Origin: an uncultured Pelagibacteraceae bacterium
GTDB taxonomy: Bacteria; Pseudomonadota; Alphaproteobacteria; Pelagibacterales; Pelagibacteraceae
NCBI GenBank assembly: GCA_902619835.1
Contig: CACNFS010000003.1
Span: 23,046 to 87,045, forward strand
Length of the DNA: 64,000 bases
Reading direction: 5' to 3'
This document shows, one piece after another, positions 19,477 to 27,551 of the stretch. Positions within the stretch are counted from its first letter, which is position 1, and every line of letters starts with the position of its first letter. The translations under genes were made by a program, and so were the position numbers. The notes beneath the pieces were generated by a model. The model was given only the letters and a program-made list of their open reading frames with translations, was not told where the DNA came from and ran no database searches.

Positions 19477-19941
19477 ATGACAAAGAATAAATATTTATCT
19501 TTAACTATAATTTTATTAATTACCTTTGTAGCACCTGCAATAGGAGGTTATGCGACATCAGCATTTAAAGAGCCCTGGTACTCACAGATAATATTGCCAA
19601 GTTTTAACCCTCCAAGTTGGGTATTTGCACCTGTATGGTCGAGTTTATATTTTTTGATGTCATTAGCTATTTGGAAAATATGGATAAAAATTTTCGATAG
19701 TAAATTAATTAAATTATATTTTGTGCATATATTTTTTAATAGCACGTGGACCATTGTATTTTTTGGATTTCACCAAATTGGTTTAGCATTAATAAATCTT
19801 ATTATAATTTTAGTATTTATAATTATTTTGATGAAAGAATACTTTAGCAAAGATAAAATTAGTTTCTATTTAATGATACCCTACATATCTTGGACAAGCT
19901 ATGCGTTGGTTTTAAATAGCGCAATATTTTTATTGAATTAA
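19477..19941 (+). CDS. tspO: TspO/MBR family protein
   Basis: A 154-residue membrane protein with five hydrophobic segments. The family motif is clear: PPSWVFAPVWSSLYFLMSLAIWKIW near residue 45-70, plus the Trp-rich FNSTWTIVFFGFHQIG segment. TspO binds porphyrins and acts in tetrapyrrole traffic and oxidative stress; in Rhodobacter it responds to light and oxygen. Its place between an SDR and photolyase-type genes fits a light-response role. The stop overlaps the convergent HPP gene by 4 bases. Confidence 0.95.
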   Translation: MTKNKYLSLTIILLITFVAPAIGGYATSAFKEPWYSQIILPSFNPPSWVFAPVWSSLYFLMSLAIWKIWIKIFDSKLIKLYFVHIFFNSTWTIVFFGFHQIGLALINLIIILVFIIILMKEYFSKDKISFYLMIPYISWTSYALVLNSAIFLLN

Positions 19942-20408
19942 AACCATCTTTTTGGATAAGTTCTTTTCAAGATAAATTTATTAATCAAAACCGATAGAAA
20001 AATTATAACAATAGTTCCGACAAATACTGGAAAAATAATATAATTAAGTGATACATCAGCAAATAAAGCAATAAGAGGATTCGCTGCAGCTGGCGGATGT
20101 ATTATTTTTAAATACATCATGAATGTAACAGTCGTTCCAACCGATAAACCAAGAGTGATAAATGAGATACCAAAAAATTCATTAAATAAAATTCCAATAA
20201 TAATTCCTAAAAGGTGCCCAAAAAAAATATTTCGCGGTTGAGCAAACTCACTTTCGTGAAAGACTAAAACTATGAGAGTTGTAGAGCCAAAAGAGAACAT
20301 TAACCAAAATCCTGTGGATGTTTCAAAGCTTAAAAATGATAATATTCCTATAATCACTGAAGCTGCTACTCCTGCCACTAAAGGCTCAAAATTTTTAGAT
20401 ATTTTCAT
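19938..20408 (-). CDS. HPP family integral membrane protein
   Basis: A 156-residue protein with four to five hydrophobic segments. The family name motif is seen in LKIIHPPAAANPLIAL (HPP near residue 100-102), and the N-terminal part has a PRNIFFGHLLGIIIG segment as in other members. HPP proteins are proposed transporters, with nitrite transport shown for plant and cyanobacterial homologs. Its start lies 35 bases from the divergent phosphatase gene. Function here is not known. Confidence 0.85.
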   Translation of the reverse strand: MKISKNFEPLVAGVAASVIIGILSFLSFETSTGFWLMFSFGSTTLIVLVFHESEFAQPRNIFFGHLLGIIIGILFNEFFGISFITLGLSVGTTVTFMMYLKIIHPPAAANPLIALFADVSLNYIIFPVFVGTIVIIFLSVLINKFILKRTYPKRWF

Positions 20409-20443
20409 ATATATTTTATTTTAAATTAAGTTATATACACATA

Positions 20444-21235
20444 ATGAATTATAAAAAATCATTCAACTTTTTAAAAAAATTACCTTCAAAATTAAACTTA
20501 TTTTATAAGAAAAAATCTAAATCTGGAATAAAAGTAAATAATAAATCTAAATCAAAAAAAGATTTTGATCCTGTGACAAATTTTGACAGAGCTTTCGAAA
20601 AATATATTCGAACTCTAATTAATAAGAATTTTCCTAATGACTCAATTATTGGAGAAGAATTTCAGGACAAGCCTTCATCAAATCATTTAAAATGGTCTAT
20701 CGATCCTATTGATGGAACAAGAGCTTTCGTTATAGGTGCACCGACATGGTCAAATTTAATTAGCTTGTCATATCATGACAAATCACTTTTAGGATTAGCT
20801 AATTTCCCAGAGCTTAATAAATATTATATAAATAACAAAAGTCATTCTTATGTTTTTAAAAATAATAAAGGATTTGTCCTTCGATCATCTAATAATGACA
20901 ATCTAAAAACTATAAAAATTATTGGAAATTTTCACGGAACTTTAAGTTATGAAAGACAGCGTAAAGTCATTAAAAAGTTTGGTTGGTCATTTAGGTTAGC
21001 TGGATTTGATGCCTTAAATTATTGTTTACTCGCAGAGGGGAAAGTTGATGCAGTTATTGAGGCAAATTTAAAACCTTATGATATACTCCCATTAATACCA
21101 ATTATAAAAAATTCTGGAGCAATAGTTACTAATTGGGATAATCAAGCTGCGGAAAATGGAGGCAATATTTTGGCTACATCAAATAGAAGTTTACATCATA
21201 AAATTCTAAAACTTTTAAAACCTTTTGCAAAATAA
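20444..21235 (+). CDS. Inositol monophosphatase family protein, probable histidinol-phosphatase
   Basis: A 263-residue Mg-dependent sugar/nucleotide phosphatase. Metal-binding motifs are IIGEEF near residue 68-73 and WSIDPIDGTRAFVIGAPTW near 84-102, then DAVIEANLKPYDILPLIPII in the C-terminal half. The DPIDGTRAFxxGxPxW wording matches the HisN type of histidinol phosphatase more than inositol phosphatase; a hisI gene lies at 28533-29000. Substrate identity is inference. The start is at 20444 and the next gene begins directly after its stop. Compare the CysQ-like paralog at 39252-40034. Confidence 0.8.
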   Translation: MNYKKSFNFLKKLPSKLNLFYKKKSKSGIKVNNKSKSKKDFDPVTNFDRAFEKYIRTLINKNFPNDSIIGEEFQDKPSSNHLKWSIDPIDGTRAFVIGAPTWSNLISLSYHDKSLLGLANFPELNKYYINNKSHSYVFKNNKGFVLRSSNNDNLKTIKIIGNFHGTLSYERQRKVIKKFGWSFRLAGFDALNYCLLAEGKVDAVIEANLKPYDILPLIPIIKNSGAIVTNWDNQAAENGGNILATSNRSLHHKILKLLKPFAK

Positions 21236-21757
21236 ATGATTAACTTGTTCGTAAGCAGAATATTCAGAGCTATAAAAATTGATATAGAATTATTTGAAGA
21301 GGTAGAAAAAGATAAAAAAGCAACTTTTCAAGCTGGTGGAGTTGTTGTTTTGTCTAGTTTAGCAGCTGGCGTTGGATCGATACATTTAGGAGCAACAAAT
21401 TTTTTGATTGCTCCAGCTTTGTCATTACTTAGTTGGTATGTTTGGGCTTACATAATTTATTTTGTTGGTGTTAAATTATTTGGAGACAATAAAACTAAAA
21501 GTGATCACGGTGAGCTTTTAAGAACAATTGGATTTTCAAGCGCACCAGGACTAATTAGAGTTTTTGGTGTAACTCCTGAACTTATGACAGTAACATTTGT
21601 TGGATCAGCTTTTTGGATGTTAGCATGTATGGTGGTAGCTGTTAAATCTGCTTTAGATTATGATAGTTTATGGAAAGCTTTTGGTGTTGTGGTTGTTTCC
21701 TGGATAGTTCAGGCTTTTTTCTTATTTTTAATACTAGTTTTATTTAAAGGAATTTAA
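21236..21757 (+). CDS. YIP1 family membrane protein
   Basis: A 173-residue protein with a cytosolic N-terminus (about 40 residues, charged, with DIELFEEVEKDKKAT) and four to five hydrophobic segments. The LLRTIGFSSAPGLIRVFGV segment with Ser and Pro is typical of bacterial YIP1-domain proteins. Role unknown in bacteria. It starts immediately after the phosphatase stop, and its end overlaps the convergent small gene at 21754. Confidence 0.75.
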   Translation: MINLFVSRIFRAIKIDIELFEEVEKDKKATFQAGGVVVLSSLAAGVGSIHLGATNFLIAPALSLLSWYVWAYIIYFVGVKLFGDNKTKSDHGELLRTIGFSSAPGLIRVFGVTPELMTVTFVGSAFWMLACMVVAVKSALDYDSLWKAFGVVVVSWIVQAFFLFLILVLFKGI

Positions 21758-21918
21758 AGCGGAAATATTCTTTTAGAAAGATGGCAACTATTACAAATTT
21801 TGTAGTTATAAATTATTAAATTTTGTTTTACAGTTTCATCTTCATTTTTGCACTCTTCACATATATTATCTATTTTTCTGCCATCATTATCTATGACAAT
21901 ATGATCATCGTTTTTCAT
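21754..21918 (-). CDS. Small CxxC/CxxCH protein (54 residues), zinc-ribbon or heme-like motif
   Basis: A 54-residue reading frame on the minus strand, below the size usually listed. It starts at ATG 21918-21916 and ends at 21754, overlapping the convergent YIP1 stop by 4 bases. It contains ICEEC near residues 19-23 and ICNSCHLSKR near 41-50, that is CxxC and CxxCH pairs about 20 apart, with no signal peptide. Such spacing suits a zinc ribbon better than a c-type heme, which would need export. It is divergent from msrA with 23 bases between. The four Cys argue it is a real gene; function not recognised. Confidence 0.6.
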   Translation of the reverse strand: MKNDDHIVIDNDGRKIDNICEECKNEDETVKQNLIIYNYKICNSCHLSKRIFPL

Positions 21919-21941
21919 AAATATTAATATATCATCAAATA

Positions 21942-22514
21942 ATGAAAAAATATTTTATTATTATTTCAATTTTTCTAATTAACCATTTTGCAAATGCTCA
22001 AGAATATAAAAAAGCTTACTTTGCTGGTGGATGTTTTTGGTGCATGGAGGAGTCATTTGATCAAATTAATGGAGTTATTTCTACTATTTCGGGTTATTCT
22101 GGTGGAAATTTAAAAAACCCAACTTACCAAGATGTTATTTACAAAGACACTGGCCATGTAGAAGCTATAGAATTAACATACGACCCTAAAATAATTAATT
22201 TTGAAAAACTTTTAGATATTTATTGGAAAAATATTGACCCTTTTGATTCTGCAGGACAATTTTGCGATAAAGGAAAAAGCTACAGATCAGTAATTTTTTT
22301 TCAAACACAACCAGAAAAAGAATTTATTGATAAATCCTTTAAAAAATTGGAAAAACTATTTAACAATAAAATTGTAACTTTAGTTTGGAAATTTGAGAAA
22401 TTTTATCCTGCCGAAGATTATCACCAAGATTATTATGAAAAAAACTTTATTAGATACCTTATGTATAAAAAGGGGTGTAAAAGAGAAGAGACCTTGAAAA
22501 AAATATGGAATTGA
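21942..22514 (+). CDS. msrA: Peptide-methionine (S)-S-oxide reductase MsrA, secreted
   Basis: A 190-residue MsrA that repairs oxidised methionine. The catalytic motif AGGCFWCMEESFDQI lies near residue 28-42, and the fold continues with GYSGGNLKNPTYQDVIYKDTGHVEAI. The N-terminus (MKKYFIIISIFLINHFANAQ) is a signal peptide, so it should act in the periplasm. The last C-terminal residues contain a Cys (KKGCKREE) that could be a resolving cysteine. The next gene starts 10 bases before its stop, so the two are coupled. Confidence 0.95.
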   Translation: MKKYFIIISIFLINHFANAQEYKKAYFAGGCFWCMEESFDQINGVISTISGYSGGNLKNPTYQDVIYKDTGHVEAIELTYDPKIINFEKLLDIYWKNIDPFDSAGQFCDKGKSYRSVIFFQTQPEKEFIDKSFKKLEKLFNNKIVTLVWKFEKFYPAEDYHQDYYEKNFIRYLMYKKGCKREETLKKIWN

Positions 22515-22960
22515 AAAAATTACTTATAACAATTTTTTTTGTTGGTTTGTTAAATTCTGCTGAAGCAGAAATGATTAAGCCTGCAGAAAATTTATCTGCT
22601 TATGATGTAATAAAAATTCAATTAAATGCTCTCAAGAATAATGATAAGGATGACACTGGGATAAAACAAACTTGGTTATTTGCTCATCCAGATAATAAAA
22701 AAATGACCGGGCCTTATGATCGATTTAGAATAATGCTTTATGATGTGCACTACAGAATCCTTTTAAATCATTTCTCTCATAAAATAGATTTAATCACGAA
22801 AACTGATAACAAATTTGTTTATGGAGTAAAAGTTTTAAGTGATGAAAAAAAACAATTCTTCTATTTATGGCATGTTGAAAGAGGAAATGACAAAGATTGT
22901 AAAAGTTGTTGGTTTACCTCTGGTGTCTCAATGCCAACAGATCAAGGTAATTCAATTTGA
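22505..22960 (+). CDS. Secreted protein, DUF4864-like
   Basis: A 151-residue protein with a signal peptide (residues 1-18, ending SAEAEM). The mature part starts with a helix containing VIKIQLNALKNND, followed by TWLFAHPDNKKMTGPYDRFR, similar in layout to DUF4864 domains found in bacteria near light-stress genes. A CKSCW pair of cysteines lies near residue 136-140. It overlaps the msrA end by 10 bases and shares 4 bases with the next gene. Family assignment is tentative. Confidence 0.6.
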   Translation: MELKKLLITIFFVGLLNSAEAEMIKPAENLSAYDVIKIQLNALKNNDKDDTGIKQTWLFAHPDNKKMTGPYDRFRIMLYDVHYRILLNHFSHKIDLITKTDNKFVYGVKVLSDEKKQFFYLWHVERGNDKDCKSCWFTSGVSMPTDQGNSI

Positions 22961-23157
22961 AAAGACCTCCCTTTGCAATTAGATATTTAATAATTGGTGC
23001 AATATTAGTTTTGCCACCAATACTAAGCACTCATTATGGAACAATTTATTTGGGAAAAAATAATGGGGTTCTACTAGGTTTCTCCGTAGGAATTATTTGC
23101 GTATCATTTGCTTGTTGGAAACTTTTCATAGATGGTTGGAGAGATGACGAGGACTAA
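22957..23157 (+). CDS. Small two-helix membrane protein
   Basis: A 66-residue protein with two hydrophobic segments (about residues 8-25 and 33-52) separated by a short STHYGTIYLGKNNG loop, and an acidic tail GWRDDED. The start is TTG at 22957, overlapping the preceding stop by 4 bases; no in-frame ATG is available. The stop and the next start overlap by one base. The tight coupling to msrA and the photolyase-type gene suggests a shared stress role. I do not recognise the family. Confidence 0.6.
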   Translation: MKRPPFAIRYLIIGAILVLPPILSTHYGTIYLGKNNGVLLGFSVGIICVSFACWKLFIDGWRDDED

Positions 23158-24293
23158 TGAAATTTGAAATCTCAAGAGAAGGAGCTTTGAAACAGCTTGG
23201 TGTTTTTATAAACAGTGAACTAGCAAATTATAGTTTCAAAAGAAATTTTGATTTAGGACCAAATGACAAAACGAATGTATCTTGCTTATCTCCTTATATT
23301 ACCCATAGATTGATTACTGAGTACGAAGTCGCAAAAATAGTTTTAGCAAAGTTTCCATATCAAAAAGTGGAAAAATATATTCAAGAAATATTTTGGAGAG
23401 TTTATTGGAAAGGTTGGTTGGAGCTTAGACCTCAAGTTTGGTCAGATTTTTCAGAGGATTTAAAAGCGTTAAAGGAAGATGATAATTATAAAAAAGCTAT
23501 TAATGGCGAAACTCAAATTGAATGTTTTAATGATTGGGTAAAAGAGCTTAAAGAAAATAATTATTTACATAATCATACGAGAATGTGGTTCGCTAGCATT
23601 TGGATATTTACTTTAAATCTACCTTGGCAAAAAGGAGCAGAATTCTTTATGAAACATTTATTTGATGGTGATGCTGCTTCTAACACATTGAGTTGGAGAT
23701 GGGTTGCTGGACTTCAAACTAAAGGAAAGCACTACGTTGCTAAATCATGGAACATAAGCAAGTTTACTAATAATAAATATAAGAATGTTAAATTAAATGA
23801 GAAAGCTTTATCTTTAACAGACAAAAGAGAATATAAATTAAATCCACTTAATTTTATTATAGAAGATAATTCAAATGAAAATTTATTACTTTTTGAGAAC
23901 GAGTTAAATTTAGAAAGTAAAGATTTAAAAAAATATAAAAATATTTACTTAATTTTATTAAGCAATAAGGCTCGAAAGCTAAAACTAGAACAAAAAGTGC
24001 TAGACTATAAATTACAGTTGGCTAATGATCAAAAAAAAAGATTTGAAGATTTACAGATCATAGATGAGGTAAAATTTCAAACTCTTGCCGATGAAATTAA
24101 CTATTTTGATGTCATTCACCCATGTATAGGAGAGAATTTTTCTTTTTTAAATACTATCAGAAAAAAGCGAAATTTAGAATTAAACTTTGTTTTGAGTGAG
24201 GAAGATAAATTTTCTTGGCAATTTTCTAATAAAGGATTTTTTAACTTTAAAAATAACATTCCTAAAATTTTAACTAGTTTTAATTTACAATAA
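23157..24293 (+). CDS. Photolyase/cryptochrome-family FAD-binding protein, domain order apparently reversed
   Basis: A 378-residue protein. Residues 1-205 form the helical FAD-binding domain of the photolyase family: LSPYITHRLITE near 44-55, the HNHTRMWFASIWIF block near 138-151 and the GDAASNTLSWRWVAG block near 171-185. The usual N-terminal alpha/beta antenna domain is missing. Instead residues 240-375 contain alternating strands and helices (NLLLFENEL, KNIYLILLSN, the late WQFSNKGFFNF) that could be that domain moved to the C-terminus. It would act on UV-damaged DNA or as a light sensor. It overlaps the previous gene by 1 base. The photolyase family call is firm; the permutation is inference. 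Confidence 0.8.
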   Translation: MKFEISREGALKQLGVFINSELANYSFKRNFDLGPNDKTNVSCLSPYITHRLITEYEVAKIVLAKFPYQKVEKYIQEIFWRVYWKGWLELRPQVWSDFSEDLKALKEDDNYKKAINGETQIECFNDWVKELKENNYLHNHTRMWFASIWIFTLNLPWQKGAEFFMKHLFDGDAASNTLSWRWVAGLQTKGKHYVAKSWNISKFTNNKYKNVKLNEKALSLTDKREYKLNPLNFIIEDNSNENLLLFENELNLESKDLKKYKNIYLILLSNKARKLKLEQKVLDYKLQLANDQKKRFEDLQIIDEVKFQTLADEINYFDVIHPCIGENFSFLNTIRKKRNLELNFVLSEEDKFSWQFSNKGFFNFKNNIPKILTSFNLQ

Positions 24294-24294
24294 T

Positions 24295-24423
24295 TTATTT
24301 AGAGGAACACTTCTTAGAACAATATTTTACTTTATCCCAATTTAGTCTCCATTTTTTTCTCCAAGTAAAAGGTTTATTACAAACCGGACAAGTTTTTTTA
24401 GGCAAATTAGCTTTTTTCATCAT
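24295..24423 (-). CDS. DUF2256 family small zinc-ribbon-like protein
   Basis: A 42-residue protein, too short for most gene finders, starting at a double ATG (24423). It has [19 protein letters not shown], then [14 protein letters not shown]: two Cys pairs and the conserved Phe-Thr-Trp-Arg-Lys-Lys-Trp core of DUF2256. Members are regularly encoded next to photolyase and cryptochrome genes, as here. It overlaps the start of the DCC gene's end on the same strand (24407-24423), suggesting coupled translation. Confidence 0.85.
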   Translation of the reverse strand: MMKKANLPKKTCPVCNKPFTWRKKWRLNWDKVKYCSKKCSSK

Positions 24424-24766
24424 TAAGCAGATGTTTATTTTTTATAAATAGAAAATAAGCTGCAATCTCATAGAAAATATTTAATAAGAAAAACAGAGGT
24501 TTAATTTTAAATATCTTATATAAAAAATTATATTTAGGAACATTTTTCCAAATTATTAAAAAAGACTCTGCTCCATCAATTACTCTACCATCTTGTATAA
24601 CATGCATTCTTCTTAAAAGTTCTTTATAAGATTTGGAAGTAATTTTCCGGGCTTCCTCATTATTAGTTACATCTATCCATTCTACGCTGTTATCACTATG
24701 TTTTTTGTAATGATTGATTTCGGCTCTACAAATATTACACGAATTGTTAAAAAAAACTTTAACCAT
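24407..24766 (-). CDS. DCC family thiol-disulfide oxidoreductase (DUF393)
   Basis: A 119-residue protein of the DCC/YuxK family. It starts [21 protein letters not shown], where the CxxC pair (Cys10, Cys13) replaces the family's D-x-x-CxxC start. [11 protein letters not shown] and [18 protein letters not shown] follow, with a hydrophobic C-terminal third that could contact the membrane. DCC proteins are frequent partners of photolyase genes. It overlaps the photolyase-related gene upstream by 8 bases and the DUF2256 gene downstream by 17, so the three likely form one operon. Confidence 0.9.
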   Translation of the reverse strand: MVKVFFNNSCNICRAEINHYKKHSDNSVEWIDVTNNEEARKITSKSYKELLRRMHVIQDGRVIDGAESFLIIWKNVPKYNFLYKIFKIKPLFFLLNIFYEIAAYFLFIKNKHLLNDEKS

Positions 24767-26240
24767 TAGTATTTTCTTTTATAAAATTATTGGCAGCTTT
24801 GAAAATTCTTGTTTTTCTCTCTTTATTCATTTTTTCAGAAACTCTGACCATCATTGCAAGACGAGGATTTTTTAAGAAAAATTTCTTATTTCTATCTATA
24901 AACTTCCAATATAATCCGTCCATTACATCACACCAAGGACCTTTTTTAAAATGCATCATTTTAAGAAAATAACTAGATCCACAAATATAAGGTTTAGTTG
25001 CAAATATTCCACCATCACTAAACAATCCCATTCCATAAACATTTGGCGCCATTACCCAGTCAGAAGAATCTACGAACATTTCCATAAACCATTTATAAAC
25101 TTGTTTTGGATTTATCTCACAAAGATTCATTATGTTAGCCAATATCATTAGTCTTTCAATATGATGTGACCAACCGAAGTTTTTAGCATTATTGATAGCA
25201 TGGTCTAACGGATCTAATCCAGTACTTCCGTCATACCAGGATTTTTTCATTTTTCTTTTGTGATTAAAAAAATTAGTGTTATCTAACCGTTGATCATAGT
25301 TTTGATAAATCCCTCTCATAAACTCTCTCCAACCTATAATCTGTCTAATATAACCTTCTAAGGAATTCATTGGTACTTTACTTTCAATCTTCCTCAACTT
25401 TTCTATTATCTCTTCAGGAACTATTAAACCTAAGTTTATAAGTGGACTTAGCGCGCTATGAAAGACAGTATTTGATTTGTCTGTTACTGCATCCTCATAA
25501 TCTCCAAAAAGCTTTATTCTTTCCTTTAAAAACTCATCTAACCACTTATTTGCGTCTTTTCTTGTTGTAGGAAACCAAAACTTATCAGTATTTCCAGGAT
25601 GGTCTTTAAAATTAGAATTTATAAATTTTTTAAGAATAACAGTTTCTTTTGTCTCTTTGGTCTTAGAAATTACGGGAACTTTAATATTATTTGGAAGTTT
25701 TTTTCTATTGTCTTCATCAAAACTCCATTTATTTCCTTTCGGAGTTCCGTTTTTATTCATTAATAAGTTCATTTTTGTTCTTACAATCTTATAAAAATTT
25801 GCCATGAAAGGTCTTTTATTTTTAGAAAGGTAATCCTTAAATTCCTGTCTCTCCATTAAAAACATTGGAGACTTAACTTGGTTAATTTTAAGTGAATTTT
25901 TTTTTCCTACATTTAATATTCTTTTTTCAAAAAATTTATCCTCAATTTCAAAAAAAGTAATTTCTTTTATTTTTTTTTCTTTAATTATCTTTTCTAATTT
26001 TTTTTCGTACGACAATTTAAAATCTTTATTGACGTCTTTATATATCAAATTAAAATTTTTTGATTTAAGCTCATCTTTAAACGATCTCATTGAAGACAAA
26101 AATAATAATATTTTTAATTTGTGATGTTTTTCAAAAGTACATAAACCATAGTCTTCTGCCATAAAAAAAGTATGGTCTTTATAGTCTGAGAGATATTTTG
26201 GGTTAAAAAGTTGATTTCCTAAAATTATAAAAAGCTTCAT
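24759..26240 (-). CDS. Cryptochrome/photolyase-related protein, (6-4) photolyase (PhrB-like) class
   Basis: A 493-residue protein of the prokaryotic (6-4) photolyase/CryPro class. The N-terminus has FIILGNQLF and the HTFFMAED strand; the C-terminal domain shows GYIRQIIGWREFMRG (296-310), WSHHIERLMILAN (357-369), DWVMAPNVYGMGLFSDGGIFATKPY (394-418) and DGLYWKF. Members normally bind FAD and a [4Fe-4S] cluster through four cysteines. Here Cys374 and Cys437 fit two of them, but the usual YCxxC pair before the last ligand is replaced by HFKKGP, and Cys420 is in a new place. It likely repairs UV photoproducts. Divergent from the SDR gene at 26325. Confidence 0.88.
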   Translation of the reverse strand: MKLFIILGNQLFNPKYLSDYKDHTFFMAEDYGLCTFEKHHKLKILLFLSSMRSFKDELKSKNFNLIYKDVNKDFKLSYEKKLEKIIKEKKIKEITFFEIEDKFFEKRILNVGKKNSLKINQVKSPMFLMERQEFKDYLSKNKRPFMANFYKIVRTKMNLLMNKNGTPKGNKWSFDEDNRKKLPNNIKVPVISKTKETKETVILKKFINSNFKDHPGNTDKFWFPTTRKDANKWLDEFLKERIKLFGDYEDAVTDKSNTVFHSALSPLINLGLIVPEEIIEKLRKIESKVPMNSLEGYIRQIIGWREFMRGIYQNYDQRLDNTNFFNHKRKMKKSWYDGSTGLDPLDHAINNAKNFGWSHHIERLMILANIMNLCEINPKQVYKWFMEMFVDSSDWVMAPNVYGMGLFSDGGIFATKPYICGSSYFLKMMHFKKGPWCDVMDGLYWKFIDRNKKFFLKNPRLAMMVRVSEKMNKERKTRIFKAANNFIKENTNG

Positions 26241-26324
26241 AAGTAATAAAGTACATATTTTATTTAGATATTACACGCGTCATTATTTGCATGTAAATAA
26301 CCTTTAATAATGTTATTTTTAATT

Positions 26325-27035
26325 ATGAAAAAAGTAATTTTAGGAGCAACTGGATCAATTGGTTCCTCTTTAGCAAAAAACCTAGTTGATAGCGGTGATC
26401 AAGTGCACTTAGTTGGTAGAGACGAAAATAGTTTGTCGGAGTTAGCAAAAAATTTAAATTCTACATTTACGGTTTGTGATGTTTTAGAGGAGAACTTTTC
26501 TGATAAAATACTAAATGATTTAAAAGACGAGCCAATTAATGGTTTAGCTTTTTGTGTAGGTTCTATAGATTTAAAACCTCTTAAACTAACAAAAAAAAGT
26601 GACTTCATGCAGTCATTTAACTTAAATCTTATTTCAGCAACCGAGATTATTAAATCGTTAGCAGATAATTTAAAAAAAAATAAAGGGTCAATAGTTTTGT
26701 TTTCGACAGTAGCTGTAAAACAAGGTTTTCCTAATCATGCTATTGTTTCATCTGCTAAAGGAGCAATAGAGGGTTTGACCTTAGCATTAGCTGCTGAATT
26801 TGCTCCTCATGTTAGAGTTAATTGTATTGCACCAAGTTTAACTAATTCTAAAATTTCTAATTTTCTTCTCAAAAATGAAAAAGTAGCTGAAGGTATAGCT
26901 AAAATGCATCCTATGAAAAGAATTGGTGAAGGTGGAGACTCAGCTTCTGTAGCAAAATTTCTTTTAACTGATGAAAGTTCTTGGATAACAGGTCAAATAC
27001 TAGGAGTAGACGGGGGTAGATCATCTGTCGCATGA
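26325..27035 (+). CDS. Short-chain dehydrogenase/reductase (SDR)
   Basis: A 236-residue SDR when started at ATG 26325 (KKVILGATGSIGSSLAKNL); an in-frame ATG 15 bases upstream adds five unlikely hydrophobic residues. Cofactor motif GATGSIGSS, catalytic Ser in SIVLFSTVAVKQG, then VSSAKGAIEG where the usual YxxxK Tyr is replaced by Ser (position of the Tyr would be at the S of VSSAK), and the C-terminal GQILGVDGGRSS. The missing Tyr may mean altered or absent catalysis. It lies between the photolyase gene (divergent) and the TPR gene. Substrate unknown. Confidence 0.8.
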   Translation: MKKVILGATGSIGSSLAKNLVDSGDQVHLVGRDENSLSELAKNLNSTFTVCDVLEENFSDKILNDLKDEPINGLAFCVGSIDLKPLKLTKKSDFMQSFNLNLISATEIIKSLADNLKKNKGSIVLFSTVAVKQGFPNHAIVSSAKGAIEGLTLALAAEFAPHVRVNCIAPSLTNSKISNFLLKNEKVAEGIAKMHPMKRIGEGGDSASVAKFLLTDESSWITGQILGVDGGRSSVA

Positions 27036-27068
27036 CATTTTTAATAAAAATATTTATATAAAAAAATT

Positions 27069-27551
27069 ATGAAAAAAATTTATATAGCAATATTCTCCCT
27101 ACTATTAAGTTCTAGCTCGTTTGCTGCTGGAGGTGATAGCGGAGGTTCTTCAGAGGCTTCACTCTACGATGACGCTGTTAAGTTAGTTAAACGTGCAGGT
27201 AAATTAGAAAAAAAAGAAAAATTAGACAAAGCAAATAAGCTATACTCACAAGCATTTAAAAAATTAGAAAAAGCACTTAAAAAAGATAAAAAAAACCCGG
27301 ATATCCTTAACTATATGGGATTCACCTCAAGGAAAACGGGAAACTTTAAAATTGCAGAAAAGTTTTATCTTCAAGGTTTAAGCATAAATCCTAATCATAA
27401 TGGAATTAATGAATATTTAGGCGAGCTTTATGTTCAAACTAATCGTATGGACAAGGCTAATGAAAGGTTAAAAGTTTTAAAGGGATGCAATTGTAAAGAG
27501 TTTGGAGAACTTGAGTTAATAATAAAAACTCGAGGAACTAAAGTTTATTAA
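27069..27551 (+). CDS. Secreted tetratricopeptide-repeat protein
   Basis: A 160-residue protein with a signal peptide (residues 1-20, ending SSFAA) and a Gly/Ser-rich linker. The mature part has about three TPR-type helix pairs: LDKANKLYSQAFKKLEKAL, PDILNYMGFTSRKTGNFKIAEKFYLQGLSI and HNGINEYLGELYVQTNRMDKANERL. TPRs hold protein partners; a periplasmic assembly or scaffold role is likely. A C-terminal CNC (GCNCKEF) is unusual. Its stop overlaps the convergent DUF2237 gene by 4 bases. Confidence 0.85.
   Translation: MKKIYIAIFSLLLSSSSFAAGGDSGGSSEASLYDDAVKLVKRAGKLEKKEKLDKANKLYSQAFKKLEKALKKDKKNPDILNYMGFTSRKTGNFKIAEKFYLQGLSINPNHNGINEYLGELYVQTNRMDKANERLKVLKGCNCKEFGELELIIKTRGTKVY

Noticed and set aside
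21754..21918. The small CxxCH protein as a c-type cytochrome
   Set aside because: It has no signal peptide and the first pair is CxxC without His, so a zinc site is more likely than heme.
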